DNA from: JAQBQZ01 sp964554765
GTDB lineage: Bacteria > Patescibacteriota > Minisyncoccia > Phycocordibacterales > CAIRYW01
Direction of reading: 5' to 3'
Length of the DNA: 33,570 nucleotides
Assembly: GCA_964554765.1 (NCBI GenBank)
Contig: CAZKPS010000006.1
Coordinates: forward strand, 1-33,570
Below are positions 14,236 to 22,261 of the stretch, piece by piece. Each line of letters begins with the position of its first letter. The first letter of the stretch is position 1. A model generated the notes under the pieces. It was not told where the DNA came from. It made no database searches and saw only the letters and a list, made by a program, of their open reading frames with translations. Position numbers and translations under genes: made by a program.

Positions 14236-14604
14236 ATGGAAAAGACTGAAAATAATATTTCTCTTGAGTCACTACACCCTGATTTTAATATTTCAGTGGA
14301 CGGTAATTGGCTTTGGAATAAAAATCCAGGTCTTTGCGAGGGTGGTATTGATCGAAAAGTACTCTTTTTGTTTAATGAGCAGGATAGAGAGCTATTAGGA
14401 GATTGTCCGTCAGTTGCTAAGATAGGGATAAATACAGCAACTGACACACAAACCCAATATAAATATATCGGGTTTGTTTATGGGGATAAAGATTCAGAGG
14501 GTGATATTATTTCTTTTGCAAAACGATTCCAAAAAGCAAAGAAAATCACAGGTCTCACAAGTAGTTGGGGAAGTAAGGAAAATTCCGTTGTTACTGAATT
14601 ATAA
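14236..14604 (+). CDS. Unknown small protein paired with the Nudix-like gene
   Basis: I do not recognise this 122-residue protein. It is acidic, soluble and lacks a signal peptide. Visible features are a Trp-rich segment (GNWLWNKNPG), a strand-like stretch KVLFLFNEQD, and a C-terminal half with YKYIGFVYGDKDSEGDIISF. It starts 8 bases after the Nudix-like gene, with no promoter or terminator between them, so co-transcription is likely. A glutaredoxin gene on the other strand ends 8 bases after its stop codon. Confidence 0.65.
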   Translation: MEKTENNISLESLHPDFNISVDGNWLWNKNPGLCEGGIDRKVLFLFNEQDRELLGDCPSVAKIGINTATDTQTQYKYIGFVYGDKDSEGDIISFAKRFQKAKKITGLTSSWGSKENSVVTEL

Positions 14605-14612
14605 AATTAGTT

Positions 14613-14846
14613 TTATTTACTATTTAAATACTCTAAAACTGCTTTTGCATCTGTGTCTGCCAATATATGTCCATCAATATCAAGAGTAGGACATTTGGAT
14701 TGGCCTGATTTTTGAATACATTCTTCTTTGAATTCTGGGTGCGAATTCATTTCTCGTTCTTCGAATGGAATATTTTTAGAAGTGAGCAGATCACGCACCT
14801 CATCTCCCCAAGGGCAACCAGTTTTTGAATAGAAAATAATAGTCAT
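14613..14846 (-). CDS. Glutaredoxin-like protein with CPWG active site
   Basis: The 77-residue protein has the glutaredoxin fold: strand MTIIFYSKTG, active site Cys11-Pro-Trp-Gly14, helix DEVRDLL, strand FEEREM, and the cis-proline segment SKCPTLDIDG, followed by HILADTDAKAVLEYL. Such proteins reduce disulfides or mixed disulfides. The second active-site Cys is Gly, so it would work by a monothiol mechanism or with the other cysteines (EECIQKS, SKCPT). The frame is open to 14867, but Met at 14846 matches the family start. It is divergent from msrA, another thiol-dependent repair enzyme, with a 10-bp inverted repeat between them. Confidence 0.85.
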   Translation of the reverse strand: MTIIFYSKTGCPWGDEVRDLLTSKNIPFEEREMNSHPEFKEECIQKSGQSKCPTLDIDGHILADTDAKAVLEYLNSK

Positions 14847-14849
14847 CTT

Positions 14850-14945
14850 GTTAGAAAAGATTAGCAATTGCTGATAATGATGTTTTGTGTTTTATGTTCA
14901 CGTTTGTTTAATATTTAAAACTGGTAAATGATTCGCTTTTCTAAC
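14850..14945. repeat. Inverted repeat in the divergent glutaredoxin/msrA spacer
   Basis: GTTAGAAAAG (14850-14859) and CTTTTCTAAC (14936-14945) are perfect 10-bp inverted copies 76 bases apart. A separate 10-bp palindrome, AGCAATTGCT, lies at 14863-14872. The spacer has no gene. Either could be an operator for one or both genes. Confidence 0.45.
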
Positions 14946-14964
14946 GGGACAGGTACTAATATAG

Positions 14965-14970
14965 TATAAT
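14965..14970 (+). promoter_or_regulatory. -10 box of msrA
   Basis: TATAAT ends 6 bases before the ATT codon at 14977, so transcription should begin at or next to that codon. Confidence 0.65.
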
Positions 14971-14976
14971 AGAACA

Positions 14977-15510
14977 ATTAATCCTCAAACAATAGTACTC
15001 GGTGGAGGGTGTTTCTGGTGTACAGAGGCAGTGTTTAAGGCTCTAAAAGGCATTATTTCAGTCCTGCCGGGTTATGCGGGCGGGCATACTCCGAATCCTA
15101 CTTATGAGTCTGTTTGTGGTGGAAATACAGGTCACGCAGAGGTAGTGGAGGTACAGTATGATGCGGAGGTTATAAGTCTTGAAGACATCCTCACGGTATT
15201 TTTTGGTAGTCATGATCCGACAACAGTAAACAGACAGGGGAATGATGTGGGGACACAATATAGGTCTGTTATTTTCTACACCAACCCTGCTCAAAAAGAA
15301 ATCTGTGATAAATTTATTACAGACATTAATGCGTCAAACGAAATGGGCAAACCAATAGTGACAGAGGTACAACCTCTCGATAAATCCTTTGTAGCCGAGG
15401 ATTATCATAAGAATTATTATAAAAACAACAGATCAAGTCGTTATTGTGAAGTTATCATAAATCCAAAATTAGAAAAAGTAGTGCAAAAATTTGCACAATT
15501 AATAAAATAA
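14977..15510 (+). CDS. msrA: Peptide methionine sulfoxide reductase MsrA, ATT start
   Basis: MsrA reduces methionine-S-sulfoxide in proteins. The active-site motif GGGCFWCTEAVF contains the nucleophile Cys12 and Cys15. The motifs GYAGG, GNTGHAEVVEVQYD, FFGSHDPTT, GNDVGTQYRSVIFY and a C-terminal YCEVIINPKLEKV complete a normal MsrA with no MsrB fusion. The first ATG/GTG/TTG-type codon (GTG 15031) lies after the catalytic motif and cannot be the start. Upstream in frame there is only ATT at 14977 before the TAG at 14962, giving I/M-NPQTIVLGGGCFWC, exactly the usual distance to the motif. I therefore call an ATT start (177 residues), with a probable leaderless mRNA. Confidence 0.9.
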   Translation: MNPQTIVLGGGCFWCTEAVFKALKGIISVLPGYAGGHTPNPTYESVCGGNTGHAEVVEVQYDAEVISLEDILTVFFGSHDPTTVNRQGNDVGTQYRSVIFYTNPAQKEICDKFITDINASNEMGKPIVTEVQPLDKSFVAEDYHKNYYKNNRSSRYCEVIINPKLEKVVQKFAQLIK

Positions 15511-15578
15511 ATTTTATGAGTCCAGTTCGAAAATTGCAGTAAGTGGCCAGTTTGAACTATTACTAGGCGTAAATGAAC

Positions 15579-15587
15579 TGTGATAAT
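15579..15587 (+). promoter_or_regulatory. Extended -10 box before the PF04020 gene
   Basis: TGTGATAAT matches the extended -10 pattern and predicts a leader of about 30 bases before ATG 15625. Confidence 0.5.
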
Positions 15588-15624
15588 ATATTAACATTAG
15601 TAATTAATAATATCTTCGAACGGG

Positions 15625-15978
15625 ATGAGTATAAAACATTGGATTGTCGGTACCGTATCTATCCTTATCAGTGCATATGTTGTTCCTGGAGTATACATTA
15701 CTGTGCCGAGTGCCGTAGTACTCGCGGTAGTATTAGGACTAATTAATATTTTTATTAAACCACTTGTATTTCTTCTCACTCTACCGATTAATGTTTTAAC
15801 TCTTGGACTTTTCTCATTCGTCATCAATGCATGGCTTACTATGCTTGCGGCCAAGATAGTGCCAGATTTTTCTGTTGCCTCGTTTTGGTCTGCGCTTGGA
15901 TTTTCAATTCTACTCTCGATAGTTACAATGCTTTTTGGGCTTGGAATGAAAAAGTCAGAACATGAAAAGATTATCTAA
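15625..15978 (+). CDS. PF04020-family four-helix membrane protein (phage-holin-IV-like)
   Basis: The 117-residue protein has four membrane helices with the family pattern: WIVGTVSILISAYVVPGVYI, then VLAVVLGLINIFIKPLVFLLTLPINVLTLGLF, then FVINAWLTMLAAKIVPDF and a final helix FWSALGFSILLSIVTMLFG. The family is often labelled holin-like but is common in bacterial chromosomes with no phage nearby, and its function is unknown. It overlaps the next gene by 17 bases, so the two are translationally linked. Confidence 0.9.
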   Translation: MSIKHWIVGTVSILISAYVVPGVYITVPSAVVLAVVLGLINIFIKPLVFLLTLPINVLTLGLFSFVINAWLTMLAAKIVPDFSVASFWSALGFSILLSIVTMLFGLGMKKSEHEKII

Positions 15979-17077
15979 CATACTTTCACATAGTCATAAG
16001 GTAAAGGTTTGGTACGAAAAGTACGAGAGATTGATTTCCTATTTGGCGCTTGTATTAGGGTTTATTGCTGATAATATTTTTCTGGGTAGGGTCGATGCTA
16101 CCAACGATTTGCTCGTACTCACGACCTATGTGGCAGTAGCAGGTCTCTGTATTGTTCTTATTAACATAAATAAAGCGAAATCTTCTGCGAACAGTACAGA
16201 GAGTAAACATTTCTGGCTCGCTTTTTTGCTACAATTTTGTCTTGGAGGACTTTTTAGTGCCTACGTAGTGTTTTATATGAGGAGTGCGACACTAGAATCG
16301 AGCTGGCCGTTTCTTGTGTTGCTGGCAACATACTTGCTAGGCAATGAATTTTTTAAAAAATACTATCTCGACTTGAGCTTTAATCTCGGTGTGTATTTCT
16401 TTGCTCTACTCTCATATTTTATTATTGTCATCCCTACGGTTTTTAAAAGTATTAGTTCGGTTGTATTTATTGCAAGTACAATAATAGCGGTTATAACTTT
16501 TGTTATTTTTGTCTGGATTATTGGGTTATATAAGAAGGAGCACATCAAGGTGAATAGAAAGATTCGTATTGTATATTATATTTTAATGCTTGGTATCATT
16601 AACTCATTTTACTTTTTCAATATTATTCCTCCTCTACCACTTATCCTAAAGGATGTTGGAGTCTATCATGATCTTGTGCCTAAAGGTGATGGAGGATATA
16701 TAGTAAATACCGAGCAGAAGGTGAACTTATGGAGCTTTTTAGATTTTAAGAGATTTGAGGTGTTTCATCGATATAACTCTGAACCCGTGTTTTTTTATTC
16801 TTCTGTATATTCACCGATCGATCTGAATCTCAGCGTGATTCACAATTGGCAAAAATATGATTCAACAGCAAAAACATGGAGAACTGTTAACAATGTTATA
16901 GTTGCGATAAAAGGAGGTAGGCAAGGAGGTTATAGACTGTATTCCTTTAAACTCTACCCAGAAGAGGGTATGTGGAGAGTAAATGTTCTCACAGAAGATA
17001 AAAGACTCATAGGAAGAAAAAACTTCGAGATAAGAAATGTGTATGAAAAGACTACAACCACTCAAATACAAAAATAA
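15962..17077 (+). CDS. Polytopic membrane protein with C-terminal DUF2914 domain
   Basis: The 371-residue protein has about seven hydrophobic helices in its first 225 residues, then a soluble domain of about 130 residues. The C-terminal part matches DUF2914 by pattern: FYSSVYSPIDLNLSVIHNW, then GGRQGGYRLYSFK and GMWRVNVLTEDKRLIGR, predicted to lie outside the membrane as a beta domain. The function is unknown; in CPR such proteins are common and may sense or bind surface ligands. The gene overlaps PF04020 by 17 bases, a pairing that suggests a joint envelope role. Confidence 0.85.
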   Translation: MKRLSNILSHSHKVKVWYEKYERLISYLALVLGFIADNIFLGRVDATNDLLVLTTYVAVAGLCIVLININKAKSSANSTESKHFWLAFLLQFCLGGLFSAYVVFYMRSATLESSWPFLVLLATYLLGNEFFKKYYLDLSFNLGVYFFALLSYFIIVIPTVFKSISSVVFIASTIIAVITFVIFVWIIGLYKKEHIKVNRKIRIVYYILMLGIINSFYFFNIIPPLPLILKDVGVYHDLVPKGDGGYIVNTEQKVNLWSFLDFKRFEVFHRYNSEPVFFYSSVYSPIDLNLSVIHNWQKYDSTAKTWRTVNNVIVAIKGGRQGGYRLYSFKLYPEEGMWRVNVLTEDKRLIGRKNFEIRNVYEKTTTTQIQK

Positions 17078-17177
17078 ATCTAATTTGTCTTTGTAATCAA
17101 TTCAAACTATTGTCAAATTTGTTTTTTGTATTTTGAAGGTTCATAATTAATATACTTATCAATCATCATTGTTAATT

Positions 17178-18413
17178 ATGACCAATAACCCATTTGAGAG
17201 TGCTGTGACACAGATTAAACATGCGTCGGTGAAGTTAGGGCTTAGTGCAGGAGATCTGGATAGAATACTTGAACCACAAAGAGTTCTAAAGGTTTCTTTC
17301 CCAGTTAAAATGGATAATGGGGAGATTAAAACATTTATTGGTTTCCGTTCACAACACAATAATGCACGAGGACCATACAAGGGAGGGTTACGGTTTAGTC
17401 CAGAGGTCAATGAATCAGAGGTAAAAGCACTTTCGAGCTGGATGACCTGGAAATGCGCGGTGGCTGATGTCCCGTTTGGTGGTGGAAAGGGGGGAGTGAT
17501 TGTCGATACAAAAACACTTTCAAAGTCTGAGCTCGAGAATCTTTCACGATCATTTGTTCGAGCTATTGCTGACATCATAGGTCCAGAAAAAGATGTACCT
17601 GCACCAGATATGTACACCACAGGTGAGATTATGGACTGGATGGTAGATGAATATTCAAAAATAGTAGGATCAAAACAACTTGCGACATTTACCGGCAAGA
17701 CTCTAGCCAATGGCGGAAGTGAAGGGCGAACAGAGGCGACAGGGTTTGGTGGCGTGGTCGTACTTGAAAAATTGGCACAAGAAAAACAACTCAATCCACA
17801 AGAAACAACTGTCGCGATTCAAGGTATTGGCAATGTGGGGCAATATTTTGCGCATTTCGCACAAGAAAAAGGATTTAAAGTAGTGGCACTCAGTGATTCT
17901 AAAACCGCGGTCTACAATACAGATGGGCTTGATGTGGAAGCTGTACTTAAATTTAAGGAGACAAACAAAACTCTTGTAGGGATGCCTAATGTGACATTTA
18001 TTTCAAACGAAGAACTTCTTGAATTACAGGTCGATGTACTTGTACCGAGTGCACTTGAAAATGTGATTACAAAAGAAAATGCAGAGAATATAAAGGCGAG
18101 ATACATTATCGAGATGGCAAACGGACCCCTTACTCCAGAAGCAGATGAAATCTTGCATAAGAAAGGGGTGTTGTTTGTGCCTGATATTCTCTCAAATAGT
18201 GCAGGGGTTACAGGGTCATATTTTGAGTGGTATCAAAATATACATAACGAAAAGTGGACCAAAGAAGATGTGCTCGGTAAGCTAAAATCAAAAATGGAAA
18301 GCGCTTTTGATGCGAGTTACAAAATGATGATAGACAATAACACAGATATGCGTACAGCGTGTTATATGATAGCTATCAAGAGGGTGAATGTGGCAATGAG
18401 AGATAAATTTTAA
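17178..18413 (+). CDS. gdhA: Glutamate dehydrogenase (Glu/Leu/Phe/Val family)
   Basis: The 411-residue enzyme interconverts glutamate and 2-oxoglutarate plus ammonia using NAD(P). The glutamate-binding region reads MTWKCAVADVPFGGGKGG, with Lys92 and the catalytic Lys104. The catalytic Asp144 lies in PAPDMYT. The Rossmann dinucleotide site is IQGIGNVGQYFA, and the C-terminal motifs LVPSALENVI, EMANGPLTPEAD and VPDILSNSAGVTGSYFEW are all present. ATG 17178 is used, since the TTG three codons earlier adds nothing. CPR cells usually lack the TCA cycle, so the enzyme here probably serves amino-acid salvage or ammonia/redox balance. It is a single gene with no evident regulator. Confidence 0.95.
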   Translation: MTNNPFESAVTQIKHASVKLGLSAGDLDRILEPQRVLKVSFPVKMDNGEIKTFIGFRSQHNNARGPYKGGLRFSPEVNESEVKALSSWMTWKCAVADVPFGGGKGGVIVDTKTLSKSELENLSRSFVRAIADIIGPEKDVPAPDMYTTGEIMDWMVDEYSKIVGSKQLATFTGKTLANGGSEGRTEATGFGGVVVLEKLAQEKQLNPQETTVAIQGIGNVGQYFAHFAQEKGFKVVALSDSKTAVYNTDGLDVEAVLKFKETNKTLVGMPNVTFISNEELLELQVDVLVPSALENVITKENAENIKARYIIEMANGPLTPEADEILHKKGVLFVPDILSNSAGVTGSYFEWYQNIHNEKWTKEDVLGKLKSKMESAFDASYKMMIDNNTDMRTACYMIAIKRVNVAMRDKF

Positions 18414-18483
18414 ATCATAGCAGCAGTGTATACCCGTGAGGGTGCGAAGCAAAAATCAAAAATGAATACTAGCGGAATGAAAT

Positions 18484-19092
18484 CTAAATGCTTTTGATAA
18501 GTTTGATGATTTCAGGGAATTCGGATACTTGGAAGTGTCCGTTTTTCTTTTTGTAGATAATAATGTTTGCGGTCGGGAGTTTATTTCTGTATTTTTCTGC
18601 GTGTTCTACCGGTACAACATCATCGTCCTCTGAAAACATCAGATAGAGATTCTTTGTCGATTGTGAAAGTAGGGATAGATCACTTTTAAGCTTAAATCCT
18701 CCTACTAGATCCTCATTACTGAGTGATCCGTCAAACGGAGGACAAACAAGAAACACACCCTTTATGTTTTTTGGTACTTCATTTTCTGAGAGGTATTGAG
18801 CGAGGAATATACCGCCAAGTGATGTGCCGATGAGTATAATCTCCTTGTGTGTGATGGAGAGATATCTTTCAAAAAATATTTTCCAGTCTCGGTATTTTGC
18901 GTTTTCTGATAGAGGCATTCGAGGTCTGATAATCTCATATGCAGGTCCTAGCTTTTTTGTCAGATATTCATCACCCCATTTCTGCTTTTTCTCGAGTGAA
19001 ATAGATCTGTTTTTGAGGTAATTTTCATAATCCTTATTATTTTTGAAGGTCATACCTCCGTGAATAAAAAGTATCTGAGTTTTCTTTTTCAT
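18484..19092 (-). CDS. Alpha/beta hydrolase
   Basis: The 202-residue protein is a small alpha/beta hydrolase. The opening strand ILFIHGGM supplies the oxyanion hole, the nucleophile elbow is GTSLGG, the acid is probably within SEDDDVVPVEHA, and the catalytic His is in NGHFQVS. It lacks a signal peptide. The order and size resemble the RBBP9/YdeN-type serine hydrolases, but the substrate cannot be told. It begins 11 bases after the MATE exporter on the same strand, so it is probably translated from the exporter's mRNA. Confidence 0.85.
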   Translation of the reverse strand: MKKKTQILFIHGGMTFKNNKDYENYLKNRSISLEKKQKWGDEYLTKKLGPAYEIIRPRMPLSENAKYRDWKIFFERYLSITHKEIILIGTSLGGIFLAQYLSENEVPKNIKGVFLVCPPFDGSLSNEDLVGGFKLKSDLSLLSQSTKNLYLMFSEDDDVVPVEHAEKYRNKLPTANIIIYKKKNGHFQVSEFPEIIKLIKSI

Positions 19093-19103
19093 AATTGTAT
19101 TAA

Positions 19104-20477
19104 TTATTTATTAATAAGAGAACTGTGTTCTTTGTGATATTCTTTTTCTCTGTGTTTAATACTTGCTTCTGCAATAATGAGCGATAGTATTGCCCCAATC
19201 CAGTTGATAACAAGAAGCGAAATCCATACACCCTCAAGTCCGCCATGAAGTCTATAGACTACAACAGGGAAGATAATGAGCGGGAGAATTATTTGTCGTA
19301 ATACTCCAGTCCAGAGTGCTCGGTTTGGATATTTGATACCTTGGAGTGCAGACGCAGAGATGAATGAGATGACATACGCCATAAATATAAAGAGTGAAAC
19401 ATAAAGATAATTCATACCAATATTTGCTATGTCTTCACTAGAAGAAAAGTGTCTTATGATGTCACGACCAAAAAACACAATCACGACTAATGAAAGTATA
19501 AGTGCATACAAGCCAAATCCAATTGCTTTGCGGATTGTTTCTTGAATACGATTGTATTTATGGGCGCCATTATTCTGGCCAATGATTGAGAGTGCTGCGA
19601 TATTAAGCCCAATTGTTGGGATGAGTGCGATTTGTTCTATGCGTATTGCCACTCCGTATCCCGCTATCGCATCAGAACCAAATATTGCAATAAAGAAGTT
19701 AATAATGAATGCACCAATGGCTACGTTCATCATATTGAGACTCGATGGAACCGCCTGAAAAAATATTTGTTTGATGTAGCTTAGATTTATTGTGAATTTA
19801 CGAATATTTCCACTTAGAATATTGTGAGTTTTGAGATAATAGAGAAGATAGAGGCATTCGATGATCTGAGTAAATACTGTTGCGAGTGCAATACCCTGGA
19901 TACCCATTGCTGGAACCCCGAATCCTCCATACATAAACCACGGATCTAATATGACATTAAGAAAGAATGCGATAATGAGAAGATTTCGAAATATTCTTGT
20001 ATTACCTTGAGCGTTGAGATATGAATTAAGAATGCTTGCGAGTATAAAGAATATTGTTCCTAAGAATATAATATCTAGATAGTCGGTAGCAAAATCCAAT
20101 ACTGTAACAGGAAGATTCATAATACCTAATAATGGGCGTGCAAATACGAGTCCAATAATAGTGAGAATTACTGCGGAAACAATCCCCATAAAAATACCTT
20201 GGGTATAGTATTCTTTCGCTTTAACCTCATCTTTTTTACCGAGATGATTGGCCACAAGTGCGGTCGTCGCAGTAGCAATACCTGTCGATGATGCGATGAT
20301 GATAAAGAATGCGGGGAACGATGCTGAAAGTCCTGCAAGCGCATCATCACCAAGCTTGCCTCCAAAATACGTATCCACTACATTAAACATGGTATTAAAG
20401 AAGAATCCTATTGATGCTGGGATTGCGATTGTCTTTATGTGTTTTGAAATATTACCTTCTGTGAGATCTGTCCTCAT
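19104..20477 (-). CDS. MATE family efflux transporter
   Basis: The 457-residue protein has 12 predicted membrane helices and the MATE repeat pattern, e.g. IPASIGFFFNTMFNVVDTYF in the first helix with GGKLGDDALAGLS after it, and AVPSSLNMMNVAIGAFIINF in the second half. MATE proteins export cationic drugs or metabolites using Na+ or H+. It is closest in style to the DinF/NorM-like groups common in CPR. Its promoter is probably the extended -10 box TGCTAAACT read on the minus strand at 20514-20506, back to back with the FKBP promoter. The hydrolase gene follows it. Confidence 0.93.
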   Translation of the reverse strand: MRTDLTEGNISKHIKTIAIPASIGFFFNTMFNVVDTYFGGKLGDDALAGLSASFPAFFIIIASSTGIATATTALVANHLGKKDEVKAKEYYTQGIFMGIVSAVILTIIGLVFARPLLGIMNLPVTVLDFATDYLDIIFLGTIFFILASILNSYLNAQGNTRIFRNLLIIAFFLNVILDPWFMYGGFGVPAMGIQGIALATVFTQIIECLYLLYYLKTHNILSGNIRKFTINLSYIKQIFFQAVPSSLNMMNVAIGAFIINFFIAIFGSDAIAGYGVAIRIEQIALIPTIGLNIAALSIIGQNNGAHKYNRIQETIRKAIGFGLYALILSLVVIVFFGRDIIRHFSSSEDIANIGMNYLYVSLFIFMAYVISFISASALQGIKYPNRALWTGVLRQIILPLIIFPVVVYRLHGGLEGVWISLLVINWIGAILSLIIAEASIKHREKEYHKEHSSLINK

Positions 20478-20505
20478 ATTTTTTTGGTTATTACTTTAGA
20501 TGGAT

Positions 20506-20529
20506 AGTTTAGCATATTTTTGGTAAAAT
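20506..20529. promoter_or_regulatory. Back-to-back promoters of the MATE and FKBP genes
   Basis: Minus strand: TGCTAAACT at 20514-20506, about 28 bases before the MATE start. Plus strand: TGGTAAAAT at 20521-20529, ending 6 bases before ATG 20536, which predicts a leaderless FKBP mRNA. Confidence 0.55.
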
Positions 20530-20535
20530 CTGATT

Positions 20536-21000
20536 ATGATTAAAAAACATCATTTTCATCACACGATGGCGATTTTGGCATCAGTTGTTGTAGTTGGAAT
20601 CGTGATCGGTATTGTTACTTATACATTTAATTTTGCACACCAGGCAAAAAAGGATTTAACTATGAATGATCTTAAAATTGAAGTGTTAAAAGAGGGAATA
20701 GGGGTACCTGCGGTTATAGGGGACACTGTGGTGGTTAATTATGCAGGTACCCTAGTAGACGGGAAGGAATTTGATAACTCATACAAAAGAGGTATGCCAT
20801 TTCCCGTAACTATTGGAGAAGGGCGGGTAATACAGGGGTGGGAAAAAGGTCTACAAGGTATAAGGGTGGGTGAAAAAAGACGACTTACAATTCCACCATC
20901 TATGGGATATGGTGCACAAGAAATACCAGGAGTTATTCCTGCAAATAGTGTACTTGTATTTGAAATCGAGGCAGTTGAAATTGTTTCAGCCCACAAATAA
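20536..21000 (+). CDS. Membrane-anchored FKBP-type peptidyl-prolyl isomerase
   Basis: The 154-residue protein starts with a His-rich basic N-terminus, one membrane helix (about residues 11-31) and a complete FKBP domain (about 47-150). FKBP motifs are VVVNYAGTLVDGKEFDNS, VIQGWEKGLQGIRVGEKR, and PPSMGYGAQEIPGVIPANSVLVFEIE, with the usual aromatic pocket residues. It should speed prolyl isomerisation of exported proteins at the outer face of the membrane. Its stop codon shares one base with the tgt start (TAATG), so the two are translationally coupled although their functions are unrelated. Confidence 0.93.
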   Translation: MIKKHHFHHTMAILASVVVVGIVIGIVTYTFNFAHQAKKDLTMNDLKIEVLKEGIGVPAVIGDTVVVNYAGTLVDGKEFDNSYKRGMPFPVTIGEGRVIQGWEKGLQGIRVGEKRRLTIPPSMGYGAQEIPGVIPANSVLVFEIEAVEIVSAHK

Positions 21001-22196
21001 TGAAATCACCGATTAATTTTGAAATTATAAAGGAATCCACCGATTCTCTCGCGAGAGTCGGTGTTATTCATACCCCACACGGTGATATACAAACACCTTC
21101 TTTTGCGGTGGTAGGGACCAAAGCGACAGTCAAAGCTCTTACAAGTAAACAGTTGAATGATATTAATCCAGAGGTGCTCCTTGCGAATACATATCATTTG
21201 TATCTAAAACCTGGCACAGAGGTTCTAAGAAAAGCAGGGGGACTCAATAAGTTTGCAAACTGGTCAAAACCTACAATGACAGATTCTGGAGGATTCCAGG
21301 TTTTCTCACTTGGCAAAGCATTTGGCAAAAATATTTCTAAATTTACTGACGAGGGTGGAGAGAATGAAGAAAATGTTCGAATGGGCAAGACTCCATTTGC
21401 AACAATTGGAGAAGATGGTGTTTCGTTTCGATCTCACATCGATGGAAGTGAACATTTCCTGACTCCAGAGAAATCAATCGAGATTCAACACAATATAGGT
21501 GCAGATATTATTATTGCATTTGATGAACCCACAAGTCCGAATGATCCTATTAATTATCAGAAAGAAGCGCTTGATCGAACTCATAGATGGGCAAAACGGT
21601 GTGTCGAGTATCACAAATCAAAACCAAATTCAGAATTCCAGGGTCTCTATGGAGTAGTACAAGGAGGTAAATTCCCTGAACTGCGAAAAGAGAGTGCTGA
21701 ATATATTTCAAGTCTGGACTTTGATGGGTTTGCAATAGGTGGGTCTTACAACAAAAATGATATTGGTGCAGTGGTAAGTATTGTAAATAAGATTCTGCCA
21801 AAAGATAAACCACGTCATTTACTCGGTATTGGAGAGCCACTCGATCTCTTTGATGGGGTAGAGGCTGGATGTGACACATTCGACTGTGTGATGCCGACTC
21901 GAAATGCTCGTAATGGAGGTATTCTCACTAAAAATGGGAAAATAAATATCACAAATACAAAATACCGTGAGGATTTCGGTCCGCTTGAAGACGGCTGTCT
22001 ATGTGAGACTTGTACTACATACACACGAAGCTACATAGCTCATCTTTTTCACAGTGATGAAATACTTTCTAATACTTTGACCTCGATTCACAATGTTTAT
22101 TTTCTTGTGAACCTTGTTCGAAACATTCGTAACTCAATCTTGGATGGAAGTTATGAGGAGTTTAAAAAAAGATTTATTGAAGAGTATACAAAATAA
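21000..22196 (+). CDS. tgt: tRNA-guanine transglycosylase
   Basis: Tgt exchanges guanine 34 of GUN-anticodon tRNAs for a queuine precursor or queuine. The 398-residue protein shows the base-binding motif TDSGGFQVFSLG with the catalytic Asp, the segment GLYGVVQGG, then FDCVMPTRNARNG, and the zinc site CLCETC with a later His in YIAHLFH. A short extra loop (about residues 112-128, FTDEGGENEENVRMGK) follows the catalytic motif and is not usual. No queuosine biosynthesis gene is in the window, so the cell may salvage the base. The start codon overlaps the FKBP stop. Confidence 0.95.
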   Translation: MKSPINFEIIKESTDSLARVGVIHTPHGDIQTPSFAVVGTKATVKALTSKQLNDINPEVLLANTYHLYLKPGTEVLRKAGGLNKFANWSKPTMTDSGGFQVFSLGKAFGKNISKFTDEGGENEENVRMGKTPFATIGEDGVSFRSHIDGSEHFLTPEKSIEIQHNIGADIIIAFDEPTSPNDPINYQKEALDRTHRWAKRCVEYHKSKPNSEFQGLYGVVQGGKFPELRKESAEYISSLDFDGFAIGGSYNKNDIGAVVSIVNKILPKDKPRHLLGIGEPLDLFDGVEAGCDTFDCVMPTRNARNGGILTKNGKINITNTKYREDFGPLEDGCLCETCTTYTRSYIAHLFHSDEILSNTLTSIHNVYFLVNLVRNIRNSILDGSYEEFKKRFIEEYTK

Positions 22197-22261
22197 TTTC
22201 CGCAAGGAGAATTTGCATTTATTTTAATCTTGGCTATTATTACATATATGATATTCGTATC

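Noticed and set aside
17159..17794. Long antisense frame within the glutamate dehydrogenase gene
   Set aside because: It is the mirror of a fully conserved enzyme gene, rich in Ser/Pro/Thr as antisense shadows are, and has no promoter.
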